Assembly: GCA_019090845.1 (NCBI GenBank) | Contig: JAHRVD010000028.1 | Coordinates: 1-5,984, forward strand | Direction of reading: 5' to 3' | Source: Marinosulfonomonas sp. | Lineage (GTDB): Bacteria > Pseudomonadota > Alphaproteobacteria > Rhodobacterales > Rhodobacteraceae | DNA: 5,984 nt | Shown here: positions 5,976 through 5,984 of the stretch, one piece after another | Layout of the letters: each line of letters begins with the position of its first letter | Position numbering within the stretch: the stretch's first letter is position 1 | The notes under the pieces: generated by a model | Told to the model about the DNA's origin: nothing | The model's input: only the letters and a program-made list of their open reading frames with translations | The model's database searches: none | Translations under genes and position numbers: made by a program

Positions 5976-5984
5976 GCTATACGA
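5972..5984 (+). CDS. Start of the next operon gene, presumably a LivM-like permease, cut by the right window edge
   Basis: An ATG at 5972-5974 overlaps the TGA of the LivH-like gene in an ATGA arrangement, and four codons (MSYT) are visible. Nothing in these residues identifies the product. A LivM-like second permease is inferred because the importer needs a partner for the LivH-like subunit and none has appeared earlier in the operon, and because this overlap is a common form of translational coupling between subunits. Confidence 0.55.

Overview
The window looks like ordinary chromosome from an alphaproteobacterium, most likely of the Rhodobacteraceae/Roseobacter group. This is inferred from the moderately GC-rich coding sequence, the class II DAHP synthase, the GlxA-type regulator and the style of the branched-chain amino acid (HAAT) transporter proteins; no 16S or other marker is present to confirm it.

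Left part (1-979): the minus strand carries the N-terminal 265 codons of a class II 3-deoxy-7-phosphoheptulonate (DAHP) synthase, the first enzyme of the shikimate pathway. The gene runs off the left edge. It is transcribed divergently from everything else, and the 182-bp gap at 798-979 holds its likely promoter plus a short palindrome.

Middle (980-2139): a plus-strand GlxA-family regulator with a DJ-1/PfpI-like N-terminal domain and an AraC-type DNA-binding C-terminus. A 146-bp gap follows, with a candidate sigma-70 promoter and a good ribosome binding site.

Right part (2140-5984): an ABC uptake operon of the branched-chain amino acid/amide (HAAT, Liv-type) family in the order periplasmic binding protein, LivG-like ATPase, LivF-like ATPase, LivH-like permease, and the first four codons of a further gene, presumably the LivM-like permease. 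The binding protein is separated from the rest by two adjacent hairpins, the first resembling a leaky terminator; this arrangement commonly lets the binding protein be made in excess over the membrane complex. From livF onward the genes are tightly packed (3-nt gap, then a 4-nt ATGA overlap). The substrate cannot be read from the sequence. The regulator next door may respond to the transported compound, which is inference from adjacency only.

No mobile element, CRISPR array, RNA gene or evidently new system was found. The points most worth a second look are the regulator-transporter pairing with unknown ligand, the double hairpin with a repeated pairing sequence behind the binding-protein gene, and a Walker B region variant in the LivG-like ATPase.
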